Positions 42,962 to 51,753 of a DNA stretch of 64,000 nt are shown piece after piece. Position 1 is the first letter of the stretch, and each line of letters starts with the position of its first letter. Location of the stretch: positions 758,969 to 822,968 of the forward strand of contig JAXMEB010000002.1 in the NCBI GenBank assembly GCA_046348545.1, read 5' to 3'. Source of the stretch: JAXMEB01 sp046348545 (GTDB lineage Bacteria; Pseudomonadota; Gammaproteobacteria; Berkiellales; Berkiellaceae). The translations under genes were made by a program, and so were the position numbers. Below the pieces are notes generated by a model that saw only the letters and a list, made by a program, of their open reading frames with translations, was not told the DNA's origin and ran no database searches.

Positions 42962-44295
42962 TGTCGAATCCAATTTTTATTCTAGAGTTGAATGAATTTA
43001 ATGATGAGTTTTTACGCTTAGCGATTAAGATGCATGCACTACCTCATCTTGAAAAAGTTCTGAATTATAACCGTTCACTTTACAAAACATCTGATAGATA
43101 CAATAGTGGTTATTTAGAGCCTTGGGTACAATGGGCTTCTATTCATGCGGGTGTTTCTTCAAAGGAACACCAGGCGAAAAATAGAGATGAGATGCCAGAG
43201 CATTTCCAGATGATTTGGAACAAGCTAGCAGAGGAAGGGTTTTCAAGTGCAGTATGGGGTGTTATTAATGCGCCCATTTCGCAGAGTGATCAAATTCATT
43301 GTTTTACGCAAGATGTTTGGTCTAAAAGTGAATCGGCTTATCCTAAGCAATTGAATCGATATTTAAATCTAGGCCGCTATGTGGGCCAGCATTTAAATCG
43401 ATTATCCTCATGGCGAGCCAGTCTGAGAGCACATGTACTGAAATTTTACCTAAAGCGGGCTAAGCTCAATGCTCAAGTAGCATGGGATATTTTTAAAGCA
43501 GGTCTTCAATCCTTTGGTCCCAAACCTTTTGTCTTCATGGCTTATCATGAGCATGCTTCGGTACTAAAATTGCTCGATATGATGAAGGACAAGAAGCCAA
43601 AGGTCACGTTTTTATGTTTGAATTTATTATCTTATTTAGAACATCATTATTGGTCTCAATCGGATGAATTCACACCAGAAATGTTATTTGGATTAAAGCA
43701 TTTAGATAGATTGCTTGGTATGATCATTGATCACAATCCTGAGATTACGTTTGTGATGCATAATGGTTTATCTCAATTAAACATGAATTCTGAGAAAGGA
43801 CAATATTATTATCAACCTAAGCATTTATATCAATTTTTGATTGATATGCGGATTCGTTTTCTCAGCATTGATGAAAGTATTAAACCTTTCTGGAAAATGC
43901 TATTTACTTGTACAGATCATTGTGAAGAAACCTATCAAACGTTAAATCAGGCTCGACTTTACGGAAAGCCTTTATTTAAGATTGAACGAAGTAGTTCAGA
44001 TAAGCAATTATTTGTTCGATTGAATGTCATGGATGACATCTCGAATTCAACTTTTTTTGAGTTCGGAGGTGAGCAATATTCTTTTGATAAGTACTTTGAA
44101 AAGGGGGAATTAATCACAGGTCGTCGCGTCCCCATGGGAACCGTTTATAGTAATCAGATTGTATTTCCTGATCATATATTTAATCATAATTTTAATAGAT
44201 ATCTTCTAAACTACCTCAATCCTGAAAAATATCCTCTCCCTAAGCGTGAATCGGAGTTTAAGTTCGAATTTGAGGAAACGCTGACAGTTGAATAA
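42961..44295 (+). CDS. Alkaline-phosphatase-fold protein, function unknown
   Basis: 444 residues from ATG at 42961, which overlaps the rlmJ stop. It begins IFILELNEFNDEFLRLAIKM and has WVQWASIHAGVSSKEHQAKN near residue 56; this resembles metal sites of type I phosphodiesterase/sulfatase-like proteins (alkaline phosphatase superfamily), with a metal-type FVMHNGLSQLNMNS near 262. The assignment is tentative. No signal peptide. It may modify a surface glycan or phosphodiester. Confidence 0.5.
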   Translation: MSNPIFILELNEFNDEFLRLAIKMHALPHLEKVLNYNRSLYKTSDRYNSGYLEPWVQWASIHAGVSSKEHQAKNRDEMPEHFQMIWNKLAEEGFSSAVWGVINAPISQSDQIHCFTQDVWSKSESAYPKQLNRYLNLGRYVGQHLNRLSSWRASLRAHVLKFYLKRAKLNAQVAWDIFKAGLQSFGPKPFVFMAYHEHASVLKLLDMMKDKKPKVTFLCLNLLSYLEHHYWSQSDEFTPEMLFGLKHLDRLLGMIIDHNPEITFVMHNGLSQLNMNSEKGQYYYQPKHLYQFLIDMRIRFLSIDESIKPFWKMLFTCTDHCEETYQTLNQARLYGKPLFKIERSSSDKQLFVRLNVMDDISNSTFFEFGGEQYSFDKYFEKGELITGRRVPMGTVYSNQIVFPDHIFNHNFNRYLLNYLNPEKYPLPKRESEFKFEFEETLTVE

Positions 44296-44301
44296 ATTTT
44301 C

Positions 44302-44988
44302 TTATTGTTCCTCATCTTTTTGATCCTTCCTAGGTCCGTATGGTGCATTTAAGGGACGTTTTTCAAGCCTGGGGCCGCGGTGGATATCTTGCCCAAACCC
44401 TTTTGTTTCAGCCTGCCCTGGTTTAGGCTCGGGAATACCGTACTGCTTGCGAATAGTCTCTTTGGGGACTTGTTTGGAAAGCCAGTCCAGTTCGTTCGAA
44501 AAGCGAACATATGATTGTGGGGGCATTGGTTCATTCGGATCGGGTATCGCAGCCAATGGATTAACTTGAACTATCAATACATCACATTGTGCAGAGCTTA
44601 ATACCGCATTGGCGGTGCTACCAATTAGATTGACAATATTTGTACCCGCACCGTGACTCCCCAATAATAATAAATCGCATTTGAGATTGATTGCAGTTCC
44701 GAGGATATGGGTTTTAGCTGAGCCTAGTGCAAGATGACAATTTTTGGAGGGAATTTTGTACGTTGATGCAAATTCTTTAAGACTGTGTTCCGCCCCTGCT
44801 TTCATTTCTCGTAAAGCATTTTCCGTGATTTCAAAACCTGATAAATAAAAGAGAGGGGGCTCAACAACATGTAGGATATCAAGTTCCGCTTTAAACGTAC
44901 TTGAGAGCGCTATTGCTTTTTGGATAGTTGCTTTACTGTGTGTGCTGAGATCGATACCACATAAAATGTGTTGATATCCTTTCATCAT
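44302..44988 (-). CDS. Universal stress protein with long C-terminal tail
   Basis: 228 residues. Residues 1-140 are a UspA domain (HILCGIDLSTHSKATIQKAI; ATP-binding GSHGAGTNIVNLIGSTANAV near 110). The remaining 85 residues are a proline-rich, charged tail (EPKPGQAETKGFGQDIHRG) not found in standard UspA. MM start; either ATG is possible. A stress-induced cytosolic protein. Confidence 0.85.
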   Translation of the reverse strand: MMKGYQHILCGIDLSTHSKATIQKAIALSSTFKAELDILHVVEPPLFYLSGFEITENALREMKAGAEHSLKEFASTYKIPSKNCHLALGSAKTHILGTAINLKCDLLLLGSHGAGTNIVNLIGSTANAVLSSAQCDVLIVQVNPLAAIPDPNEPMPPQSYVRFSNELDWLSKQVPKETIRKQYGIPEPKPGQAETKGFGQDIHRGPRLEKRPLNAPYGPRKDQKDEEQ

Positions 44989-45072
44989 AAGGCCCTAATA
45001 AGGTTATTTATCTTGCGAAAAAAATATTGCTTCGTTAAAGTGCAAACTAATTATACCGGATAGGAACCGATT

Positions 45073-46257
45073 ATGTTAAAGAATGCGAATCCTGCATGGG
45101 TATCCAGTTTATTCTTGGGTGCGACTTTATTCGCTCTAAGCCCCGTTAATTTTGCAGCTCAGCAAAAAAAGACTTCAGACCCACAATTGCAATCGACGAT
45201 GCAGGCGATTGCTCAAACCTATGAATCGTTTTTACCGTTGGTGTTTGATCCAGAAAAATTTAATGCGCCTGAAAATGAAGAAACTATTAAGCAGTCCATC
45301 AATAGTTTGGAACGCTTATTTGAAAAAGCTGAGCCTCATTTTAAAAATAGCCCAATTACCTTTCATGTTTCAAGTTTAGTTTTAGAAGATCAACTTGAAG
45401 GAGCGCGTACGGCTTTTGATAAAGATTTGAAAGGATATGCTCGGCAAAAATTGGTTGGCGTTGCGGGGGTCTGTTCAAGCTGTCATATTCAAGATAAAAG
45501 AAGCAAACATCTGTTTTCAAATATTCACCGGGATCGTTTTCCAAGTGATTTTGCTTATGCTGAATTTTTATATTTAACTCGAGATTATGCTAGAGCCAGC
45601 CAATTTTATGAATTATTTATCCCGAAGGCTAATCTAGTTCGGGATGAAGAAAATATTCGGATAGCACTTGAGCGAATATTAATGATTCATGCACAGCTTT
45701 TGAAAGATCCGGAAAAGGCCTATGACAAATTAACATATTGGTATGAAAAGCACCCTTTACCGCCGACTGTGCGCCAAGATTTGAGTCAATGGATGGCTGG
45801 GCTTAAAGAATATATTAAAGAATCTGGTATTGATAAGGATGATATTGACTACAATCAGCTGGATCAGTACATGAGCAAACATTACGTCGCGATTGAAAAT
45901 CAGCCTGTCCCGATGTTGGCAGATGAAAAAGAGAAGATATTCTATTTAATGTTGAGAGGTTCTTTGCATGATTTTCTCAACGATAATCCGCCACAATCAC
46001 AAATTCCAGTCGTTCTATATTGGCTAGCCGTCTGTGATCGAACTTTGAGTTATAATTTTGATTTTTCATTAGCAGATTGGTATTTAAAAGAATGCATTTT
46101 AGAGTACCCTAATAATCCATTTGCGAAGAAATGTTACAGTGCATATGAGGAATACGTGAAATTTGCGTTTGCGGGCGCTGAAGAACAAAGTATTCCTGAA
46201 AATGTTAAAAAAGAGCTTAAAAATTTAAAGGCTAAAATCGATAATGGGAAAGTTTAA
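45073..46257 (+). CDS. Exported protein with one haem c motif
   Basis: 394 residues. A signal peptide (VSSLFLGATLFALSPVNFAA) leads to a helical domain with CSSCHIQD near residue 135, a CxxCH haem site, so probably a periplasmic c-type cytochrome. The second half (residues 160-390) has helical hairpins with TPR-like spacing (YARASQFYELFIPKANLV). The function is unknown. It overlaps the convergent ribE end by 4 bases. Confidence 0.65.
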   Translation: MLKNANPAWVSSLFLGATLFALSPVNFAAQQKKTSDPQLQSTMQAIAQTYESFLPLVFDPEKFNAPENEETIKQSINSLERLFEKAEPHFKNSPITFHVSSLVLEDQLEGARTAFDKDLKGYARQKLVGVAGVCSSCHIQDKRSKHLFSNIHRDRFPSDFAYAEFLYLTRDYARASQFYELFIPKANLVRDEENIRIALERILMIHAQLLKDPEKAYDKLTYWYEKHPLPPTVRQDLSQWMAGLKEYIKESGIDKDDIDYNQLDQYMSKHYVAIENQPVPMLADEKEKIFYLMLRGSLHDFLNDNPPQSQIPVVLYWLAVCDRTLSYNFDFSLADWYLKECILEYPNNPFAKKCYSAYEEYVKFAFAGAEEQSIPENVKKELKNLKAKIDNGKV

Positions 46258-46871
46258 GCTTGCCTTTCGGCAAGCACTTTTTCAACCGTGTCGACAATAG
46301 CTTGAGTTTGGGGGTCAATTTCAAGATTGACCTGACTCCCGACTATCTTTTGGCCTAAGGTGGTTCTTTTTATGGTTTCAGGGATAAAATGAATTTTAAA
46401 TGTGCCGTGTGGGCTAGGATCGACAATCGTGAGGCTAGCCCCGTCGAGCGCGATAAAGCCTTTTGTTAAGATATATTTCATCCAGTTAGGGTTACATTGG
46501 AAGGTATTGATTTGTAATTCGTTTGAACCTTTTTCGATATGAGAAATCGTTGCTTCCCCAATGACATGCCCTGATAAAATATGCCCACCAATTTCGGAAC
46601 CAAAGCTTAGAGATCGCTCGATATTTCGATATTGACCTACTTGGATGGTTTTAAGAGTCGTGATGCTAAGGGTTTCAGCCATGACATCAAAGAAGACTTC
46701 ATTGCCCTCGATATGAGCTACCGTTAGACAGACGCCGTCAACCGCTAGGCTTGCGCCCAAGTGTAAATTTGTTAGGGAGCTAATTGATAGGGTCAAGCTA
46801 AATCGAACTGCATTGCCTTTGTGCTCAACCCATGTAACGGGTACTAAGTCCTGAATGATACCTGTAAACAT
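46254..46871 (-). CDS. ribE: Riboflavin synthase alpha chain
   Basis: 205 residues: two lumazine-binding repeats, MFTGIIQDLVPV with GASLAVDGVCLTVAH in the first and GGHILSGHVIGEATISHIE with GFIALDGASLTIVDP in the second. It dismutates two 6,7-dimethyl-8-ribityllumazine to riboflavin. No other riboflavin gene is adjacent and no FMN riboswitch was seen upstream. Confidence 0.95.
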   Translation of the reverse strand: MFTGIIQDLVPVTWVEHKGNAVRFSLTLSISSLTNLHLGASLAVDGVCLTVAHIEGNEVFFDVMAETLSITTLKTIQVGQYRNIERSLSFGSEIGGHILSGHVIGEATISHIEKGSNELQINTFQCNPNWMKYILTKGFIALDGASLTIVDPSPHGTFKIHFIPETIKRTTLGQKIVGSQVNLEIDPQTQAIVDTVEKVLAERQA

Positions 46872-46875
46872 TCAA

Positions 46876-47199
46876 TTACTCCTGACGCTCATCATGCTCA
46901 ATAATACGAGCAGTGATCATATGAGCGTCTATGTCTTTCTTGACTTTGAATTGTTGATATTTAACAAAAGCAATAAAAGCAAGAATCAATGCCGCGCCCA
47001 AAATCAGAGAGTAAATCGCAATCAGGATTAAAAAAGGGATACAACAGATTCTTAAGATAAGTCTCGCTGTCCGTGGTAAATGGCGATCGAACATAAGTAG
47101 CACTATAACTGGGATAGCCGAAATCAGTAGCCACATACACAACGCCCCCTCTGGGTGATCAAAAAATGAACAATCAAAAAAACCATTGAATATTTTCAA
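46876..47199 (-). CDS. Small membrane protein
   Basis: 107 residues with two to three hydrophobic segments (MWLLISAIPVIVLLMFD and CCIPFLILIAIYSLILGAAL) and a charged tail ending HDERQE. No family is recognised. It lies 4 bases upstream of ribE and probably shares its transcript. Confidence 0.55.
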   Translation of the reverse strand: MKIFNGFFDCSFFDHPEGALCMWLLISAIPVIVLLMFDRHLPRTARLILRICCIPFLILIAIYSLILGAALILAFIAFVKYQQFKVKKDIDAHMITARIIEHDERQE

Positions 47200-47341
47200 G
47201 GTATTTTAATATTTTCTAAGGATGTAAACAGTATTATCCACAGCTTTTGTGAGTAACCTTTGCTTTGTTAGCTCTTATACCAATTTGGAGTAAATGGGTC
47301 AACTAAATAAGTGAATATACATCTTTTTTCAATCGACAGTA

Positions 47342-47370
47342 CTTGAAAAACAGAAGTTTGACCCGATGTT
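47342..47370 (+). promoter_or_regulatory. Sigma-32 heat-shock promoter of hsp20
   Basis: CTTGAAA (47342-47348), a 13-bp spacer and CCCGATGTT (47362-47370) closely match the RpoH consensus CTTGAAA-N13-CCCCATNT. It ends 44 bases before the Hsp20 start codon. Confidence 0.8.
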
Positions 47371-47414
47371 TAAAATTGAGTGACGACACAATCACATTTG
47401 AATAGGAGGAGCGT

Positions 47415-47855
47415 ATGGCACTCATTAGATATAACCCAAATCGTTTATTTGATGATTTAAATAGAGATTTTTTTGGATTAATGCCAAGGGGATTTGAAGA
47501 TAAATCCATGGTGGAAACAGGATCATGGATTCCACAAGTCGATATTAAAGAAGAAGCTGATCGTTTTTTAGTCTTCGTCGATGTACCTGGTGTTGATCCC
47601 AATCAAATTGAAGTATCTTGGGAAAATAAGGTTCTGACCGTTAAAGGTGAACGAAAAACTGAAAAGAAAGAAGAAACCAACGGTTACACGCGAGTTGAAC
47701 GTTCCTATGGAACCTTTTATAGGCAGTTCACACTTCCAGAAACAGCAGATCAGCAAAATATATCTGCGAAATCTAAACACGGCGTCTTGGAAATTGTGAT
47801 TCCAAAACGTGAAAAAGAACAAGGAAAGAAAATTAATATTAAGGTTGAAGACTAA
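47415..47855 (+). CDS. Small heat-shock protein Hsp20
   Basis: 146 residues. The alpha-crystallin domain (residues 38-135) ends with the KHGVLEIVIPKREK motif (GVL/I-x-I-x-I type); the N terminus is MALIRYNPNRLFDDLNRDFF. The AGGAGGAG box is near-ideal. An ATP-independent holdase that binds unfolding proteins; expected to be heat-induced through the sigma-32 promoter. Confidence 0.92.
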   Translation: MALIRYNPNRLFDDLNRDFFGLMPRGFEDKSMVETGSWIPQVDIKEEADRFLVFVDVPGVDPNQIEVSWENKVLTVKGERKTEKKEETNGYTRVERSYGTFYRQFTLPETADQQNISAKSKHGVLEIVIPKREKEQGKKINIKVED

Positions 47856-47863
47856 TTTTAGCT

Positions 47864-48487
47864 TCATGGCCCCGCACGTTGTGCGGGGTTTAATCGATAT
47901 TTCTGTAAAGTTTCATATCGAGATTTACCACCGGCTTCAACATTTTTAGATTGCATGAGGCAAAGAGATTCCGTATCAAAACTGAAGTGATGATATCGCT
48001 CTGATAACATTTTTGAAATTAATTCCCTCGTTTCTAAATGAGGCGCATTATTTCGATCAATTTTACCAAGTGTTAAATGAGGTAAAAAATGTCCTTTGGT
48101 TTCAAAAGGATACTTGTCTTGAGTCGTCATTTGTACTTGCTGAAGCAAGGTTTGGTAAATGGATTGAAACGTATCATTAGGCTCCAGCAGCAGTGTTAAT
48201 GATCGTCCTAGAAAGCTCACGCCAGAGACTGTCACCTTAAAGGATGAGACCTTGGGTAGGCTGGAAGTCATCGCATTTAGCAGAGAGGTGACATCGTGTT
48301 CATCTACAGATTTCATATACCCAATCGTAATATGATAGTCCGTTGAATAAACCCATTTTGTCGTCGTTAATCCTTCGATTTGTTTTTTATAAATTTTTAG
48401 AATAGTAAAAATACTATTTTGCCGCTCTTCTGAAGGCAAGAGCGCTATAAATTTATTTTTTTGTATCATTGCAGATGATTGACTCAT
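47864..48487 (-). CDS. thpR: RNA 2',3'-cyclic phosphodiesterase (LigT/2'-5' RNA ligase family)
   Basis: 207 residues of the 2H phosphoesterase fold with both HxT/S-x motifs: DYHITIGYMKS near residue 51 and PHLTLGKIDR near 135. Its last codons lie within the hairpin that terminates the convergent hsp20. It overlaps the gene upstream by 4 bases. Physiological substrate unsettled in this family. Confidence 0.8.
   Translation of the reverse strand: MSQSSAMIQKNKFIALLPSEERQNSIFTILKIYKKQIEGLTTTKWVYSTDYHITIGYMKSVDEHDVTSLLNAMTSSLPKVSSFKVTVSGVSFLGRSLTLLLEPNDTFQSIYQTLLQQVQMTTQDKYPFETKGHFLPHLTLGKIDRNNAPHLETRELISKMLSERYHHFSFDTESLCLMQSKNVEAGGKSRYETLQKYRLNPAQRAGP
47870..47891 (+). terminator. Terminator of hsp20, inside the thpR coding end
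   Basis: CCCCGCAC-GTT-GTGCGGGG followed by TTTAAT. An 8-bp GC-rich stem with a 3-base loop, 15 bases after the hsp20 stop. On the other strand it encodes the last residues of the 2H phosphoesterase (NPAQRAGP). Confidence 0.85.
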
Positions 48488-48804
48488 AATTTTGCTCTGG
48501 GTGACACCGATAGCTGCTTGGTCGGATGTAAGTAAAAAGTAATATCACAGCCGGTATTTAAACCTTGGTAGAGAGTTGCCAATTGATTGATACGCTGTAA
48601 ATCAACTAAATTTTCTGCATATAATTTTATAGTCTTCTCATGAGAGCAAATATCGCAACTGATATAATAATCTTTCATAGGATCCTGAGCCTGAAGGATT
48701 TCGATGATGTCATTACTATTTTGAATAGCATGAGGTTTACTCTGATGAGTGGGGGGGCAGGATAGTTTGTTTAAGAGCGCAGTCATCTTGAAGCCAACTA
48801 ACAT
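48484..48804 (-). CDS. Hypothetical protein, 106 residues
   Basis: Not recognised. The middle (PMKDYYISCDICSHEKTIKL) has a C-x2-C pair and a DICSH motif; the C-terminal half has FYLHPTKQLS. GGAG lies 5-8 bases before the ATG. It is coupled to the downstream 2H phosphoesterase by a 4-base overlap. Confidence 0.55.
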   Translation of the reverse strand: MLVGFKMTALLNKLSCPPTHQSKPHAIQNSNDIIEILQAQDPMKDYYISCDICSHEKTIKLYAENLVDLQRINQLATLYQGLNTGCDITFYLHPTKQLSVSPRAKL

Positions 48805-48922
48805 ACTAATCTCCAGAATTAGAAACTAAGCTAACTTTACTATTTGAAAACAATGCTTAATTTAAATTGTTTTTAGGTCTAAAATAAACCAGATTAAAAA
48901 GTGACCTTCATGACTCAACCCC

Positions 48923-49660
48923 ATGATTCCAGCATATCAGCATGTTGATTTGATATTTGATCCGGCGCGTCAAGCGCTTGCGCTGAAGCTTCCAGAGCAG
49001 GCAAAGCGTATAAACCCTTGTTTAAGAGGGCTATTTTCCGATCTGACGCAAGATGTTTCAGGCAACCTTCAACAAATTCAAAGCGTCGTCGCTCGTATTC
49101 GAGAAACCCCCAGCTACAAAAAGTTAGTTGACACAGTAAATGTTAAAGTTAAAACTGAGATTGGTGAAATTGAGCTTAAACCTACGACAGTAGCGAATTT
49201 AGAGATTTATATTGTTTTCGCATCGGCTCTGAAAATAAAAAATGGCCACCGACTCTTTGCAAAAGGCCTGAGGATAATTTTTGGACTCGAGCCACATTTA
49301 GAGTCATTACATCGTTCTCTCATAGTCCCCCATGATTTAGATTGTGCTTTGATTGTTGCCCAAATCCGTAATCTCAGCGGATTTCTTCCAAGGATCTTTA
49401 GATGGCTGTTGGGTTTACAAGATTTAGAAGAAGTGTTGGATAAACTTTATCGTCGACGTACTTGGCAAAATGACCGGCAAATCCCCACTTTGTTCAAAGA
49501 TCAATTCCCAACAGTTGAAATTAAGAATAAGACTAAGATCATACAAGCGACGGATAGCGGTAGTGGAGGGCACAATATGCTGAACCCTAAGCGAACCCAA
49601 GAACCTAAACCGAAAGATGATACGACGCCATTAAAAACGCGCCCTGGTAGAGATAAATAA
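48923..49660 (+). CDS. Hypothetical protein, 245 residues
   Basis: Not recognised. Mostly helical, with KAKIKNG-like basic patches and a hydrophobic stretch LRIIFGLEPHLESLHRSLIV; the last 45 residues are charged and proline/lysine-rich and look disordered. It ends 13 bases before coaX and could be in the same operon. No signal peptide. Confidence 0.5.
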   Translation: MIPAYQHVDLIFDPARQALALKLPEQAKRINPCLRGLFSDLTQDVSGNLQQIQSVVARIRETPSYKKLVDTVNVKVKTEIGEIELKPTTVANLEIYIVFASALKIKNGHRLFAKGLRIIFGLEPHLESLHRSLIVPHDLDCALIVAQIRNLSGFLPRIFRWLLGLQDLEEVLDKLYRRRTWQNDRQIPTLFKDQFPTVEIKNKTKIIQATDSGSGGHNMLNPKRTQEPKPKDDTTPLKTRPGRDK

Positions 49661-49673
49661 GAGAATATTGAAG

Positions 49674-50471
49674 ATGATATTATGTTTGGACGTTGGAAAT
49701 TCAAATATTTTTGGTGGTGTGTTTGATGGAGATGACATCAAGCTTCGTTTTCGATATAGCAGTCAACCGACGGCAACTTCAGATGAATTGGGCGTTTTTC
49801 TGAAAGGTGTATTACGAGAAAACGAAATCGATTCGCACAAAATAACTCAAATTGCAGTCAGCACAGTGGTCCCTTACTTAGATTATGCTCTGAGAGCAGC
49901 CTGCAAGAAATACTTCCATTTAGATCCCTTTGTGCTAAGTTACAATGATAATCTTCCAATCAGTATTTTATACGATCATAAACAAGCTCTCGGATCAGAT
50001 AGGATTGCCAATGCCATTGCTGCGGTTGCTTCATTTCCTGGTGAGCCTATTATTATTGCTAGTTTTGGCACAGCAACAACGTTATGTGCTATCAATGAGC
50101 GAGCAGAATACTTAGGGGGGGCGATTCTTCCAGGATTCAGATTATCACGAGATTCATTAGAAGCACATGCGGCGAAATTGCCATTAGTTGAAATCTTAAG
50201 GCCAGAGCAACGGGTTGGCCACTCTACTGAAAGTTGTATTCAAGTTGGACTGTATTATAGTCAGTTGGGTGCTGTGAAAGAGATGGTCATGCAAATAAAG
50301 GCTTTGTTTAATCGAGAACCCATTGTCATCGGAACAGGAGGCTTTTCTTATCTCTTTGCCGAGGAGCCGGTGTTTCATCACCTCATGCCGGATTTAATTT
50401 TGGAAGGTTTGCGCCTAGTGGCTAATTATGATATGAATAGAAGTTCGGGTTTTGAGGATATCGTTCTATGA
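49674..50471 (+). CDS. coaX: Type III pantothenate kinase
   Basis: 265 residues from ATG at 49674. Motifs of the ASKHA-fold enzyme: MILCLDVGNSNIFGGVFDGD, LGSDRIANAIAAVASFPGEP near 107 and IIASFGTATTLCAINE near 128. It phosphorylates pantothenate in the first step of CoA synthesis. It overlaps the next small gene by 4 bases. Confidence 0.93.
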   Translation: MILCLDVGNSNIFGGVFDGDDIKLRFRYSSQPTATSDELGVFLKGVLRENEIDSHKITQIAVSTVVPYLDYALRAACKKYFHLDPFVLSYNDNLPISILYDHKQALGSDRIANAIAAVASFPGEPIIIASFGTATTLCAINERAEYLGGAILPGFRLSRDSLEAHAAKLPLVEILRPEQRVGHSTESCIQVGLYYSQLGAVKEMVMQIKALFNREPIVIGTGGFSYLFAEEPVFHHLMPDLILEGLRLVANYDMNRSSGFEDIVL

Positions 50472-50722
50472 AATGGTTACGAAACTGGTTTTTGAAAAGG
50501 AGCAAGCCCCAAGAAAAAGCACCGGATTTGGAAAATAAAACCAATGGAACCTCGAGCCCACACGTCCTGACCCTGCAAATTGATAAATCAGGTAAGATTC
50601 AGACTAATATACCAACTGAGCTGGCGCAAACAATCAATATGCAAACTATTTCACAAATTTGCAAAGTGATGGGTTATATTGCCATCTTAGAAATGCAATC
50701 TACAACACGCACCCTTCATTAG
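50468..50722 (+). CDS. Hypothetical protein, 84 residues
   Basis: Not recognised. A basic N terminus (MKWLRNWFLKRSKP) is followed by a low-complexity linker and a hydrophobic C-terminal helix (INMQTISQICKVMGYIAILE). Coupled to coaX by ATGA. Could be a peripheral membrane protein. Confidence 0.5.
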   Translation: MKWLRNWFLKRSKPQEKAPDLENKTNGTSSPHVLTLQIDKSGKIQTNIPTELAQTINMQTISQICKVMGYIAILEMQSTTRTLH

Positions 50723-50787
50723 TCTCCTCTCTTCCTTTACAATGCCTCTTAGGTCTTCTGCAAATTTATAGTTAAGGTCAAAACTTA

Positions 50788-51741
50788 ATGTCTGTACTTG
50801 TACAAGTTGAGAATGTTTCTAAATATTATGGATCTCTAAAAGCAGTTGATGACTTATCGCTCACAGTCAATCGAGGAGAAATTGTAGGCTTTTTAGGACC
50901 AAATGGTGCTGGTAAGTCGACAACTATCAAAATGATCACTGGTTTTCTAAACCCGGAATCAGGGCGAATCTTAATTGATGGTGAAGATATCGCGGATGCT
51001 CCTGTCAAGTTAAAAGAGAAGATGGGCTACCTACCTGAAGGGGCACCAGCTTACTCCGATATGCGAGTTTATGACTTTTTGAATTTTATTGGAGAAGTAA
51101 GAGGACTGAAAAAGGATGAGCGCCTAACAAGAATAAAATCAATCGCGAAAAAAGTTAACATTGCATCGGTATTAGCACAACCCATTGATACCTTATCCAA
51201 GGGATTTAAGCGCCGTTTAGGTTTAGCCCAAGCGATATTGCATGATCCTGAGATCTTAATCTTAGATGAACCGACCGATGGGCTTGATCCAAATCAAAAG
51301 CACGAAATGCGTACGTTGATTTCAGAGTTAGCTAAAAATAAAGCCATTTTAATTTCAACTCATATTTTAGAGGAAGTTGAAGCACTCTGTCATCGTGTCG
51401 TAGTCATTGCGGGTGGGAAAATGGTTGCGAATGCCACGCCGAGCGAATTACTATCTTCGAATCAACAGCCTTCGATCATCCTAGCAATCAGTGGGATTGA
51501 AGGTGATGAGTTTGCTATCGATTTGAGTGAAGTGAATGGGGTAGAGCGGTTAGAAATTTTATCTCGAACCCAAAAATTTGCAGAGATTAGATTGTTTTGT
51601 GGACATGCGGATGGTCCCCTCCAAGCGATCACTCAAATGGCAAGGCTAAAAAAATGGAAGATTGAGGGTTTAACGACGCACAAGGGTCGTTTAGATGAAG
51701 TCTTCCGTGACATTACGCAGCGCATACAAAAAATCAGTTAA
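50788..51741 (+). CDS. ABC transporter ATPase (GldA-like)
   Basis: 317 residues. NBD with Walker A GFLGPNGAGKSTTIKMI near residue 34, LSKGFKRRLGLAQAILHD signature region near 135 and LILDEPTDGLDP near 157. The C-terminal 90 residues are the usual regulatory extension. First of a four-gene set with a permease, an auxiliary protein and a DUF4340 protein. Confidence 0.92.
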   Translation: MSVLVQVENVSKYYGSLKAVDDLSLTVNRGEIVGFLGPNGAGKSTTIKMITGFLNPESGRILIDGEDIADAPVKLKEKMGYLPEGAPAYSDMRVYDFLNFIGEVRGLKKDERLTRIKSIAKKVNIASVLAQPIDTLSKGFKRRLGLAQAILHDPEILILDEPTDGLDPNQKHEMRTLISELAKNKAILISTHILEEVEALCHRVVVIAGGKMVANATPSELLSSNQQPSIILAISGIEGDEFAIDLSEVNGVERLEILSRTQKFAEIRLFCGHADGPLQAITQMARLKKWKIEGLTTHKGRLDEVFRDITQRIQKIS

Positions 51742-51753
51742 TGGGATTCAAAT

